Shown here piece after piece: positions 6,668-15,047 of a stretch of 38,837 nt of DNA. The first letter of the stretch is position 1; each line of letters begins with the position of its first letter. The stretch is from Anaeromicrobium sp. (GTDB lineage: Bacteria > Bacillota > Clostridia > Peptostreptococcales > Thermotaleaceae), in NCBI RefSeq assembly GCF_025210435.1, contig NZ_JAOART010000064.1:1-38837 (forward strand). The letters are read 5' to 3'. Under the pieces are notes generated by a model, which was not told the origin of the DNA, did not search any database, and saw nothing but the letters and a program-made list of their open reading frames with translations. Position numbers and translations under genes: made by a program.

Positions 6668-8512
6668 ATGTGCGGAATTGCTGGATGGATAAATAATGAA
6701 AGAAATATTAATGGTGAAATAAATATAATGGAGAATATGACAGATATGCTCAAGAGAAGAGGGCCTGATGATAGGGGATTTTATGTATGTAAAAATGCAT
6801 TACTGGGCCATAGACGTTTAGTAATTGTAGATCCAGAAGGTGGAAGACAGCCAATGACAAGGCAACTAGGAGATAATAAATATACCATTGTATATAATGG
6901 TGAATTGTACAATACAGAAGAAGTAAGAGAAAAGTTAAAGGCAAAGGGACATAAATTTGAAGCCTATTCAGATACGGAAGTTCTTTTAGTTTCATACATG
7001 GAATGGGGAGAAGATTGCTTAAAACATATTAATGGAATTTTTGCCTTTGGAGTATGGGATGAAAAAAATAAAAGTTTATTTTTAGGAAGGGACCCCCTAG
7101 GAGTAAAACCCTTATTTTATACTCATAAAAACCATAACCTAATCTTTGGGTCAGAGATAAAAGCCCTATTAGAACATCCCATGGTAGAACCTGTTATAGA
7201 TAGGGAAGGATTGTTAGAAATTTTTGGACTTGGACCAGCAAGATCATTGGGAAGTGGAGTTTTTAAATATATAAAGGAGATTCCTCCAGGCAACTATTTA
7301 GTATATAGAGATGACACTTTAGTATTAAAAGAATACTGGAAATTAGAAGCTAAGGACCATGAAGAAGATATGAATACTACAGTTGATCATACAAGAAGTC
7401 TCCTAATAGATGCCATTGAAAGACAATTAGTATCGGATGTTCCTGTATGTACTTTCCTATCAGGTGGATTAGATTCTAGTGCCATATCAGCCATAACAGC
7501 AAATTATTTTAAAAGGAATAAAAGGGGCATATTGAATACTTTTTCAATTGCATATGAAGACAATGATAAATATTTTAAAGCAAATGAGTATCAACCAAAT
7601 TCAGATGATATATGGGCTGAGAAAATGGCTAAGTTTATTAATAGCAATCACCATAATATAGCCATTAATAACTTAGAGTTGGCACGAGCACTAAAAGATG
7701 CTGTTAAGGCCAGTGATTTACCTGGTATGGCAGATATAGATTCATCCTTATATCTTTTTTGCAAGGAAGTTAGAAAGAAATCAACGGTAGCCCTTTCTGG
7801 AGAATGTGCCGATGAAATATTTGGAGGATATCCCTGGTATAGACGAGAAGCTGATATAAATGCCAATACTTTTCCCTGGTCAAAGCATGTGAAGGAACGT
7901 AGAAATATATTGGCCAAGGGACTAAAGAATCTGCCCTTAGAAGAGTATGTGGCTCAAAAATATGAAGATACTCTAAAACAGGTTCCTAAAATAAAAGGAG
8001 AAACCGCAGAGGAAGCTAGGATGAGGGAACTTTTTTATCTCAATATGAAATGGTTCATGGTTACCTTGTTAAATAGAAAGGATCGCATGAGTATGGCAAA
8101 TAGTCTAGAAGTTAGAGTACCCTTTGCCGATTATAGGCTTGTTGAATATGCATTTAATATTCCAAATGAAATGAAATTTTGTGATGGAAGGGAGAAAGGT
8201 CTTTTAAGGAGAGCATTAAAGGGAATTTTGCCAAAGGATATTATAGAAAGAAAAAAGAGCCCATATCCTAAAACCCACCATAGTATATATACAGAAGCTG
8301 TACAAAGATGGATGGGAGAAATTTTGAAAGATAAGAATTCACCCATACTAGAAATTATAGATAGGGATAAGGTATATGACATTGTTAAAACAGGAGGGAA
8401 ATCATTTACTAAACCATGGTTTGGCCAGCTCATGACAGGACCACAGATGATTGCATATTTAATTCAGATGGATACATGGATGAGGGAATATAAGGTGAAA
8501 ATTATAGAATAA
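6668..8512 (+). CDS. asnB: Asparagine synthase (glutamine-hydrolysing)
   Basis: 614 residues, the usual length of bacterial AsnB. It converts aspartate, glutamine and ATP to asparagine, glutamate and AMP. The protein begins MCGIAGW, so Cys2 is the free N-terminal nucleophile of the class II glutaminase. The glutaminase domain (about 2-210) has RRGPDDRGFY, GHRRLVIVDPEGG and YNGELYN. The synthetase domain has the PP-loop SGGLDSS near residue 264, then SGECADEIFGGYPW and RKDRMSMANSLEVRVPF. AGAGAGGGG precedes the start at a good distance. It is monocistronic with a terminator at 8524. Possible Fur control is noted at 6628. The family includes homologues amidating other substrates, but overall this looks like a standard AsnB. 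Confidence 0.92.
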   Translation: MCGIAGWINNERNINGEINIMENMTDMLKRRGPDDRGFYVCKNALLGHRRLVIVDPEGGRQPMTRQLGDNKYTIVYNGELYNTEEVREKLKAKGHKFEAYSDTEVLLVSYMEWGEDCLKHINGIFAFGVWDEKNKSLFLGRDPLGVKPLFYTHKNHNLIFGSEIKALLEHPMVEPVIDREGLLEIFGLGPARSLGSGVFKYIKEIPPGNYLVYRDDTLVLKEYWKLEAKDHEEDMNTTVDHTRSLLIDAIERQLVSDVPVCTFLSGGLDSSAISAITANYFKRNKRGILNTFSIAYEDNDKYFKANEYQPNSDDIWAEKMAKFINSNHHNIAINNLELARALKDAVKASDLPGMADIDSSLYLFCKEVRKKSTVALSGECADEIFGGYPWYRREADINANTFPWSKHVKERRNILAKGLKNLPLEEYVAQKYEDTLKQVPKIKGETAEEARMRELFYLNMKWFMVTLLNRKDRMSMANSLEVRVPFADYRLVEYAFNIPNEMKFCDGREKGLLRRALKGILPKDIIERKKSPYPKTHHSIYTEAVQRWMGEILKDKNSPILEIIDRDKVYDIVKTGGKSFTKPWFGQLMTGPQMIAYLIQMDTWMREYKVKIIE

Positions 8513-8523
8513 TGGACTTTTGA

Positions 8524-8555
8524 AGGTTCCTGGTAAAAAAACTAGGAGCTTTTTC
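8524..8555 (+). terminator. Intrinsic terminator of asnB
   Basis: GTTCCTGGT pairs with ACTAGGAGC across an A-rich loop and is followed by a T-run. The family A copy starts five bases later. Confidence 0.82.
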
Positions 8556-8559
8556 ATTT

Positions 8560-8792
8560 ATAGATTTCGTATTTATAAACCAGCTTTATATGTGCCTATT
8601 TCAGGAAACTATTGAAAATCTTTTCCACCCAAGTCCTTGTCACAAGCGAAAGTGTGAATCTTCGTAGATATGTTCATGAGTCATGCCCAAGTATCATAAG
8701 ATGTTGTGACGTTCCAGGGTTCCAAAGATTTTCAATAGTTTCCCTTATAGGCAAGTTACTGCATAAAGAAATCTTAGCATTACGAAATCTAT
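8560..8792 (+). repeat. Family A repeat, copy A2 (reference copy with clean ends)
   Basis: 233 bp. The terminal inverted repeat ATAGATTTCGTA / TACGAAATCTAT is perfect over 12 bases, with TA at both borders. The long arm reads AAACTATTG on the left and CAATAGTTT on the right, so both arms changed together relative to the AATATATTG/CAATATATT copies. The inner helix is ACCC/GGGT. It fills most of the 447-base gap between asnB and sulP. A 62-codon open frame inside it is treated as chance. Confidence 0.92.
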
Positions 8793-8959
8793 ATTTATAA
8801 AAGTTATTATATTAAAGAAAAACTAAGGACTTTTCTAATATTTGAATAAAAACCATATATTATGGAGTGTAAAGGTGGATAGGCGATATTTTCTAGTTGA
8901 GTAAAAAGGTGTATAATTACCATGTTTGACAAAAATAACTTCGTGAGGATGGACAAAAA

Positions 8960-10612
8960 ATGTTTAAACCAAAAATTTTTACTTGTTTAAAATCATATTC
9001 AAAGGAACAATTTTATAGGGATATAATAGCAGGAATAATAGTGGCTATTATAGCTATACCCCTATCCGTAGCATTAGGGATAGCATCGGGGGTAGGACCA
9101 GAGCAGGGTCTTATTACTGCTACCATAGGAGGTTTTTTAGTATCATTACTAGGGGGAAGCCGTGTTCAAGTGGCAGGGCCTACAGGAGCATTTGTAGTTA
9201 TTGTTTATGGAATAATAGAAAAGTACGGTATAGAAGGGTTAGCTATTGCCACCATAATGGGAGGGATAATCCTTGTTTTAATGGGAATTGGAAAATTAGG
9301 AAGTCTAATAAAGTTCATTCCATACCCTATTACTACAGGATTTACTAGTGGTATAGCCCTAGTAATATTTTCTACTCAGATAAAGGACTTTCTAGGACTA
9401 GATATAAAAAAGGTTCCATCTGAGTTTATTGAAAAATGGTTAGTATATATAGAAAACTTTTCTTATTTAAACCCCCAAGCTTTGTCACTTGGAGTATTAA
9501 CCATATGTATATTGGTAATAGTTCCTAGGATAAATAAAAAAATACCAGGTGCACTAGTTGCAATTATAATAACTACTTTTATAGCTAATATATTTAAATT
9601 AGATGTAAATACTATAGGATTACAATTTGGAACTATTAAATCTCAGGGGTTACATTTAAGAACCATGCCAATAGACTTAAATACTATACAAATGTTATTG
9701 ATGCCAGCTGTGGCCATTGCCCTATTAGGCGGGGTAGAATCTCTATTATCAGCAGTTGTGGCAGATGGTATGATAGGTGGTAATCACAGGTCTAATACAG
9801 AATTAATAGGTCAGGGGATTGCAAATGTATTTTCAGGATTACTTGGAGGGATTCCAGTAACGGGAGCCATAGCAAGAACTTCTGCCAATGTTAAATTAGG
9901 AGGGCGTACACCTGTGGCTGGTATAGTCCATGCCCTAGTGGTATTCATAATCATGACTTTTTTCATGCCTCTATTTAGTTATGTACCTATGGCTACATTA
10001 GCAGGAATCTTAATAATTGTAGCTTATAATATGGGAGAGTGGCATGGATTTACTAATTTACATAAATATCCTAAGAGTGATGCCTTTGTATTTTTAATAA
10101 CATTTCTATTAACAGTAATTATAGATTTGATAGTGGCAATAGAAGTGGGAATGGTATTGGCTTCCTTCCTATTTATGATAAGAATGTCCAGAATATCGAA
10201 TACATCCCTAGTAGTTCACTCAGAAAGTAATTGGGGAGATGAGTTGCGTATACCTAAGGACAAAATATTTAAGGAACATGTAATGTATTATGAAATAGAA
10301 GGCCCCTTTTTCTTTGGAGCTGCTGATAAGTTCATACAGGCCATAAAGGTCATACACTCCATGCCTAAAGTATTGATCCTAAGTTTAAAGGGTGTGCCAA
10401 CTATAGATGCCACAGGATATTATGCCTTAGAACAGTTTTGTAATGAGTGTTTAAGAAGTAATACGGAGCCCATATTTTTAGGTTTAAATGAAGAATTAGA
10501 AAGTAGGCTAAGTAAATATGGATTCATAGAATCGGTAGGAGAACATCGTTTTTATAAGGATTTAAACGAGGCAAAAGAATATTTAAAGGGATTAGAATTT
10601 AGTAAAAATTAA
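8960..10612 (+). CDS. SulP family anion transporter with STAS domain
   Basis: A 550-residue SLC26/SulP-type membrane transporter. The N-terminal membrane domain (about 20-410) begins YRDIIAGIIVAIIAIPLSVALGIASGVGPEQGL, the conserved first-helix signature, and includes the GGSRVQVAGPTGAFVVIV segment. A C-terminal cytosolic STAS domain (about 435-550) follows, with VLILSLKGVPTIDATG carrying the usual strand-to-helix turn. Family substrates are sulfate, bicarbonate or dicarboxylates; which applies here is not visible. A ribosome site GAGGATGG lies 7 bases before the ATG. It is convergent with the HD-domain gene across a shared terminator. Confidence 0.92.
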   Translation: MFKPKIFTCLKSYSKEQFYRDIIAGIIVAIIAIPLSVALGIASGVGPEQGLITATIGGFLVSLLGGSRVQVAGPTGAFVVIVYGIIEKYGIEGLAIATIMGGIILVLMGIGKLGSLIKFIPYPITTGFTSGIALVIFSTQIKDFLGLDIKKVPSEFIEKWLVYIENFSYLNPQALSLGVLTICILVIVPRINKKIPGALVAIIITTFIANIFKLDVNTIGLQFGTIKSQGLHLRTMPIDLNTIQMLLMPAVAIALLGGVESLLSAVVADGMIGGNHRSNTELIGQGIANVFSGLLGGIPVTGAIARTSANVKLGGRTPVAGIVHALVVFIIMTFFMPLFSYVPMATLAGILIIVAYNMGEWHGFTNLHKYPKSDAFVFLITFLLTVIIDLIVAIEVGMVLASFLFMIRMSRISNTSLVVHSESNWGDELRIPKDKIFKEHVMYYEIEGPFFFGAADKFIQAIKVIHSMPKVLILSLKGVPTIDATGYYALEQFCNECLRSNTEPIFLGLNEELESRLSKYGFIESVGEHRFYKDLNEAKEYLKGLEFSKN

Positions 10613-10662
10613 ACATATAAAAATAGGCCTTTAGTTTAATCTAAGGGCCTATTTTTATATGT
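10613..10662. terminator. Bidirectional terminator between convergent genes
   Basis: A long palindrome: ACATATAAAAATAGGCC on the left pairs with GGCCTATTTTTATATGT on the right, with a further CTTTAG/CTAAGG pairing at the tip. It serves sulP on the plus strand and the HD gene on the minus strand. Confidence 0.9.
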
Positions 10663-10665
10663 TTT

Positions 10666-11307
10666 TTAAAGTTCATCCCCACATAGATAATCCCTACATT
10701 TATTGATAAATATTTCCACGTTTTTTTCTTGAGCAGCTATAGCTTCCTTTGAGGTTAAGCCCCTTCCTAGTCTGTCACATAGAGATAAAAGGGCCATATC
10801 ATCTATATTAGTTTCAGCAACCATCCTTTTTATATTAGCAAAGGGTAGATTTTTTACAACAAAGAGAATTTGCATATGCCATCTTACCATTTTAGATACC
10901 ATATTAATAATATGTTCATCTGCACCTAATTCTTTTAGAAAGTCCTTTGACATCTTTTCTCCAAATTTATCATGGTCATAGGCTGTAATTCGTCCCCTCC
11001 TGATCTTTGTGGCAGGGACCTTACCTATATCATGGAGTAATGCTGCCCACATGAAAGCCTTTGGGTTAGTACTGTTATCCTTTCTAAGGGCTCCATTATC
11101 AACTACTAGCATGGTATGGTTCCAAACATTTCCTTCAGGATGATGTTTAGGAGATTGTTCTATTTTCTTTAAATCACTTAGCATGGTAAAGGGATATTTA
11201 CTCAGTGTTGGTTCTTCTTTAAATATTCTGTTAAAATAAATAGAAGGTAATTCATCTTCCATTAAATGTTTTTCAAAATCCTCATATATATTTTGTAATT
11301 CATTCAT
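10666..11307 (-). CDS. HD-domain phosphohydrolase
   Basis: A 213-residue metal-dependent phosphohydrolase of the HD/HDIG type. Metal ligands appear in HPEGNVWNHTM (about 57-67), ALLHDIGKVPA (about 89-99) and the later DHDKFG and WH motifs. The HPEGNVWNHTMLVVD arrangement resembles the HD module attached to some CCA-adding tRNA nucleotidyltransferases, but no nucleotidyltransferase domain is present. The substrate is unknown; family members act on nucleotides, cyclic phosphates or tRNA ends. The ATG at 11307 is preceded by GGGGGT about 10 bases upstream. It stands alone, convergent with sulP. Confidence 0.85.
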   Translation of the reverse strand: MNELQNIYEDFEKHLMEDELPSIYFNRIFKEEPTLSKYPFTMLSDLKKIEQSPKHHPEGNVWNHTMLVVDNGALRKDNSTNPKAFMWAALLHDIGKVPATKIRRGRITAYDHDKFGEKMSKDFLKELGADEHIINMVSKMVRWHMQILFVVKNLPFANIKRMVAETNIDDMALLSLCDRLGRGLTSKEAIAAQEKNVEIFINKCRDYLCGDEL

Positions 11308-11371
11308 ATTTGTTATTTACCCCCATAAGTAATAATAGTCTTATTTTAACAAAGGGATAGGATTTTTTAAA

Positions 11372-11581
11372 TTAAGAATATTGCCAAGAACCATCTTCAG
11401 TACATACCAATCTTGTACCATCTGGTTTTTCAATGGTTGATCCTACTCCATGTTTTGCCCCTTCATAGGTACAATAAGCCCCCTTAGTATCTGTAGGAAC
11501 TTTTTTAGAAGTAATATTTATATTGTTTTCAAGCTGTACCACGTTTATATTAGTGTTATTTTCAATTTTATTATTATCCAT
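11372..11581 (-). CDS. Small protein with a C-terminal Cys pair, DUF1496-like
   Basis: A 69-residue protein with no signal peptide or membrane segment. The first 28 residues are Asn-rich and poorly structured. The C-terminal part, CTYEGAKHGVGSTI...GTRLVCTEDGSWQYS, resembles the small DUF1496 fold, in which a Cys-Tyr-x-Gly strand is followed by a second Cys. The ribosome site AAAGGA lies 9 bases before ATG. The function is not known. The codon use and spacing look real, but the protein is short. Confidence 0.6.
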   Translation of the reverse strand: MDNNKIENNTNINVVQLENNINITSKKVPTDTKGAYCTYEGAKHGVGSTIEKPDGTRLVCTEDGSWQYS

Positions 11582-11690
11582 TTTAACATTCCTTTCATAT
11601 TTTTTTATAAATCTATATATGAGAGTATAATATAAGTATGTGTAATTCTTTTTTTAAAATTCAATTTTAGAAATTGAAATATATTGGAAA

Positions 11691-11727
11691 TAAAAATCTG
11701 ACACCTATAGAATTTAGATGTCAGATA
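11691..11727 (-). terminator. Terminator of the activase operon
   Basis: ATCTGACACCTA pairs with TAGATGTCAGAT (one mismatch). On the minus strand the stem is followed by TTTTTA. It lies 20 bases past the last stop of the operon. Confidence 0.8.
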
Positions 11728-11745
11728 TAAAGTAGGATAAAAATC

Positions 11746-12726
11746 CTATGCAAATTTTTCATTAGATTGGGCAGCATTACTATAGCGACCACACTTATCT
11801 CCCCAATTGGATATTAATTTATCATCCTTATAAAATTTAACTACTTCACATAAATTTGGACAATTGTTACATTCGAAAGTACTAACCGTATAGTCACTAT
11901 TAGCTATGTCAAAACCAGAGAAATTAGTTCTTTTAGTTTTTGCAACTTCTTCCTTTGCAAGGAGGGCCACACCTACGGCTCCCATCACGTGGTGATAGGG
12001 GGGGACTAGGATTTTTTCTCCTAGTAATTCCTCAAAGGCTCGTACTATGCCCTTATTAGCAGCCACTCCTCCTTGAAATACTATGGGTCCATTTAGGGTT
12101 TTGCCCTTTCCAAGATTATTTAAGTAGTTTCTGGCTAGGGCTTCGCAAAGACCGTTTATTATATCCTCTTGATTATGGCCAAGTTGTTGTTTGTGGATCA
12201 TATCTGATTCAGCAAAAACGGCACATCTACCTGCTATTCTAATTTTTGATTTTGAATTAAGGGCCATATGACCAAAATCTTCTATGGGTATTCCAAGTCT
12301 TTCTGCCTGTCTATCCAAAAAGGACCCTGTTCCGGCAGCACACACAGTATTCATACCAAAGTCGTGTAATATGCCATCACGCAAAAGGATTATTTTTGAA
12401 TCCTGACCTCCTATTTCTATGATAGTATTTACATTTGGTACAAAGTGAATGGCAGCACGGGCATGGGCTGTAATTTCATTTTTTACCACATCTGCACCTA
12501 CCATTATTCCACCTAAATTTCTACCACTGCCTGTAGTTCCCACTCCAGAGATATTTAATTCTTCAGTTATATTATCTTTTAATTTTTTCAAACCATCCTT
12601 GATGGTTTTTATAGGATTTCCTTGAGTTCTTATGTAAAGGGAATCGAGGACATTATTTTTTTCGTCTATTAGAACTAAATTAGTACTAACAGAACCAATA
12701 TCAATTCCAAGATATGCTTTTTTCAT
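11746..12726 (-). CDS. Acyl-CoA dehydratase activase (BadF/BadG/BcrA/BcrD-type ATPase)
   Basis: A 326-residue ATPase of the ASKHA (actin/hexokinase) fold. Family members use ATP to push an electron from a [4Fe-4S] cluster into a radical-type dehydratase or reductase. The phosphate-1 loop YLGIDIGSVSTNLVLID opens the protein. IIEIGGQDSKII is the phosphate-2 loop. The cluster cysteines are in NTVCAAGTGSFLD and GRCAVFAESD. FQGGVAANKG is the adenosine loop. A C-terminal tail adds CNNCPNLCEVV...DKCGRY, an extra Cys set seen in the clostridial subgroup. It is the last gene of three that overlap (26 bases with the gene before), so translation is probably coupled. The electron acceptor is unknown. Confidence 0.88.
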   Translation of the reverse strand: MKKAYLGIDIGSVSTNLVLIDEKNNVLDSLYIRTQGNPIKTIKDGLKKLKDNITEELNISGVGTTGSGRNLGGIMVGADVVKNEITAHARAAIHFVPNVNTIIEIGGQDSKIILLRDGILHDFGMNTVCAAGTGSFLDRQAERLGIPIEDFGHMALNSKSKIRIAGRCAVFAESDMIHKQQLGHNQEDIINGLCEALARNYLNNLGKGKTLNGPIVFQGGVAANKGIVRAFEELLGEKILVPPYHHVMGAVGVALLAKEEVAKTKRTNFSGFDIANSDYTVSTFECNNCPNLCEVVKFYKDDKLISNWGDKCGRYSNAAQSNEKFA

Positions 12727-13801
12727 TTTTAAAATTATCCCTCCTGCTTGTTAGAAGATCTATATAGGCTTCAAGCCTAGTTAAATAACCTGCTTCTCCT
12801 GTCATTTCATCTATTATTAAACTAAGTACGGGTATATTATATTTTTCTTGTATATTAGGAAAAAGACTCATGGAAACAATTTCAGGCATACATGAAAAGG
12901 GCATTAGGTGTATTACACCATCCAAATTAGCTTGAGAATAAAGTATGGAATTTCCAATGGTCTCTCTGCAATGGCCTCCTATTCCAGTAGATACAAAGGG
13001 TTTTGCCACCTTTATTACATGGTTATCCTTAAATCCTAATGATCCTAAAACTACATGTTCCCAAAACCATTTTGAAATGGATAGGGATTTATGAACTTCC
13101 ACTCCCATATTGTTTAATTTTTTAGATAGGTTTAAGTTTGAAAAATCGTCAATTACAGTGTAAATTTCTCCCACAATACCTATTTTTATAGGGTTAGCAT
13201 TTTTATTTAAATTAAACTTACTTAACTTATTTTTAGCAATTTTAACTTTTTTAAACATTTCTTTTGTACCATATGAATTTTCTAAATCAGTTTTTAATTC
13301 ATGAAAAAATTCATGGAGGGGAAAATCACAATAGGGTGAATTTTTTAAAATCCAATCTTCTATGTATTCTAATTCCCTAAGTATATTAAGGGCCCTTAAT
13401 ACAACTTTAGATATTTTTATAGGATTATTAATAGAAGTCACATTATATATCCTATTGAGAAACTCACCATATTTTTTATCTGGGGCTTCTAATAATACGA
13501 AATCCACATTATGGTTTAAGTCCTTTAGTATTTCCTTTAGAACTTGGCTATAGAGACCAAATCTACAAGGTCCAAAGCTAGTGGTCATAATAACCGTGTC
13601 TGCACCCTGTTCTATGGACTCTATTATATTTCCCAAATTTAGTTTCATGGGAAAACACATGAGTTCAGGAGAATATCGTGTACCTAGTTCTAATGTTCTT
13701 TTACTACTCTTAGGTGGTATTACCACATCCACATTTAAATCTTGGGCCATGGCCTTTACGGGTAAGTACATATTACCCATGTGAGGAAAAGTTAGTTTCA
13801 T
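12701..13801 (-). CDS. 2-hydroxyacyl-CoA dehydratase-like protein (activase-associated component)
   Basis: A 366-residue protein like the HgdB-type C-terminal part of the large clostridial activase-related proteins. Visible motifs include ELGTRYSPELMCFPMKLNLG, TTSFGPCRFGLYSQV, GIVGEIYTVIDDF and HLMPFSCMPEIVS, with Cys positions suited to holding an Fe-S cluster. These are followed by DEMTGEAGYLTRLEAYIDLL, a motif shared with the neighbouring protein. The start has GGAGG 8 bases upstream and overlaps the preceding gene by 29 bases. It probably forms a complex with its two neighbours. Whether it dehydrates an acyl-CoA is not established for this subfamily. Confidence 0.8.
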   Translation of the reverse strand: MKLTFPHMGNMYLPVKAMAQDLNVDVVIPPKSSKRTLELGTRYSPELMCFPMKLNLGNIIESIEQGADTVIMTTSFGPCRFGLYSQVLKEILKDLNHNVDFVLLEAPDKKYGEFLNRIYNVTSINNPIKISKVVLRALNILRELEYIEDWILKNSPYCDFPLHEFFHELKTDLENSYGTKEMFKKVKIAKNKLSKFNLNKNANPIKIGIVGEIYTVIDDFSNLNLSKKLNNMGVEVHKSLSISKWFWEHVVLGSLGFKDNHVIKVAKPFVSTGIGGHCRETIGNSILYSQANLDGVIHLMPFSCMPEIVSMSLFPNIQEKYNIPVLSLIIDEMTGEAGYLTRLEAYIDLLTSRRDNFKNEKSISWN

Positions 13802-14753
13802 AATCTTGCCTCCATTTGATCATATCTATAAAAGCTTCAATCCTAGTATTTAGTCCTGCTTCTCCCGTATGCTCATCTAGGTTGATTAACATAAATCCCT
13901 TCTTTGTATTTCTCCTTATCTTTCTTTCTACTATTTCTGCAATGACAGAGTCAATTCCACAGCCAAAGGATGAAAGATATACTATACCCTGTACTTCATC
14001 CATATTTAGGGCACATAGGGCAGATCCTAGAGTATGTCTAGCTAATGTCCAAAAGATTTTTTTATCCCTATCAAAATCAAGACCTTTAATATGTTTAAAA
14101 TCCATGTTATCCTGGGTGATTACTTGAAAACCAAAGGAATGGATTTTGTTTATTAAGTTCATACTGAGATAGTGATCATAGAGCACATAACTATGTCCTA
14201 GTACTAAAATTTTTTTGGGGAATTCATTTTTAACAAAATCTGTAGAAGATAAGGATTCCCTTAAGGGTAACATATCTAAACTAAATTTATGTCTATAATC
14301 CTTTAAGGCATTTAAACCATCATTAAAAGCATTTTTCAATACTTTTTTATTAGAGGTTATGGGACTACCTATTTCATACACAGTTTTTAAAAGATTACTG
14401 CGATTTTTATGAAAATCCACATTTGTATAAATGGTGGGTGGAAGTTCATTTATAGAACTTTTTACTAGTTCTGGTACGGAGCAGAATTTAGGACATATAT
14501 ATTCACCCTTATTTACACTAGTTAATTTAGGTAAAAATAACATGTCAACCTTATTCTTTAAATTTAAAATATGTCCAAGATAAACCTTTAGGGGAAGACA
14601 CGCTTCATCTACACAATGGAGTGTACCCTTATCTAAAATTTCCTTATTAGTAGGATCAGAAAAGACAACATGGGTACCTAAGGACTCAAAAAATCCTTTC
14701 CAAAGGGGATGATACATGTAATATCCCAATCCTCTAGGAATTCCAATTTTCAT
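13773..14753 (-). CDS. DUF2229-type acyl-CoA dehydratase activase-related protein
   Basis: 326 residues. It begins MKIGIPRGLGYYMYHPLWKGFFESLG, the DUF2229 opening. HCVDEACLPLKVYLGHIL and ICPKFCSVPELV follow with conserved cysteines. VYLSSFGCGIDSVIAE and INLDEHTGEAGLNTRIEAFIDMI match the motif near the end of the next gene product. ATG 14753 is chosen because AAGGTGAT lies 8 bases upstream; the upstream GTG and ATG codons fall in the ribosome site. It is the first gene of the operon. In many clostridia these three pieces are one protein of about 1400 residues; here they are separate. The function of the family is not defined. Confidence 0.8.
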   Translation of the reverse strand: MKIGIPRGLGYYMYHPLWKGFFESLGTHVVFSDPTNKEILDKGTLHCVDEACLPLKVYLGHILNLKNKVDMLFLPKLTSVNKGEYICPKFCSVPELVKSSINELPPTIYTNVDFHKNRSNLLKTVYEIGSPITSNKKVLKNAFNDGLNALKDYRHKFSLDMLPLRESLSSTDFVKNEFPKKILVLGHSYVLYDHYLSMNLINKIHSFGFQVITQDNMDFKHIKGLDFDRDKKIFWTLARHTLGSALCALNMDEVQGIVYLSSFGCGIDSVIAEIVERKIRRNTKKGFMLINLDEHTGEAGLNTRIEAFIDMIKWRQDYETNFSSHG

Positions 14754-14851
14754 AAAATACATCACCTTTTTTATAATTTTTATACTTCTGTAGTATTAAC
14801 ATTTTTTGAAATTATAAACATAAATTACATTTTAAATTGAAATTAATACAT

Positions 14852-14886
14852 AAAAAGACTATAGGAAAAATTCCTATAGTCTTTTT
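14852..14886. terminator. Intrinsic terminator downstream of the ABC-F gene
   Basis: AAAAAGACTATAGG pairs with CCTATAGTCTTTTT. Repeat B2 sits exactly between it and the stop codon of the ABC-F gene. Confidence 0.85.
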
Positions 14887-15047
14887 AAGGCATATTCAAA
14901 AAATAAATTAGACATTTCACTGGTTATTTGAATTATTTTCTTCGTTATGGAATCGCTTACATATGTTTAATATGCTGGCTCACCATGCCTTGAAAATAAT
15001 CCAAATGCCTCAGTGAGTTGACTAGTTTATTTCTTTCATATGCCTAA
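14887..15047 (+). repeat. Family B hairpin repeat, copy B2
   Basis: Same orientation as B1, with ends AAGGCATAT and ATATGCCTAA. The arm reads GAATTATTTTC on the left and GAAAATAATCC on the right, a single mispair compared with B1. It lies flush between the ABC-F stop codon (15048) and its terminator (ends 14886), as if inserted into the 3' untranslated region. Confidence 0.88.

Noticed and set aside
8612-8800. 62-codon plus-strand open frame in repeat A2
   Set aside because: It lies inside the repeat; the equivalent frame is broken in other copies, so it is not a gene carried by the element.
11597-11640. AAATCTATATATGAG resembling a family A end
   Set aside because: Only about nine bases match and no other part of the element is present; expected by chance in AT-rich DNA.
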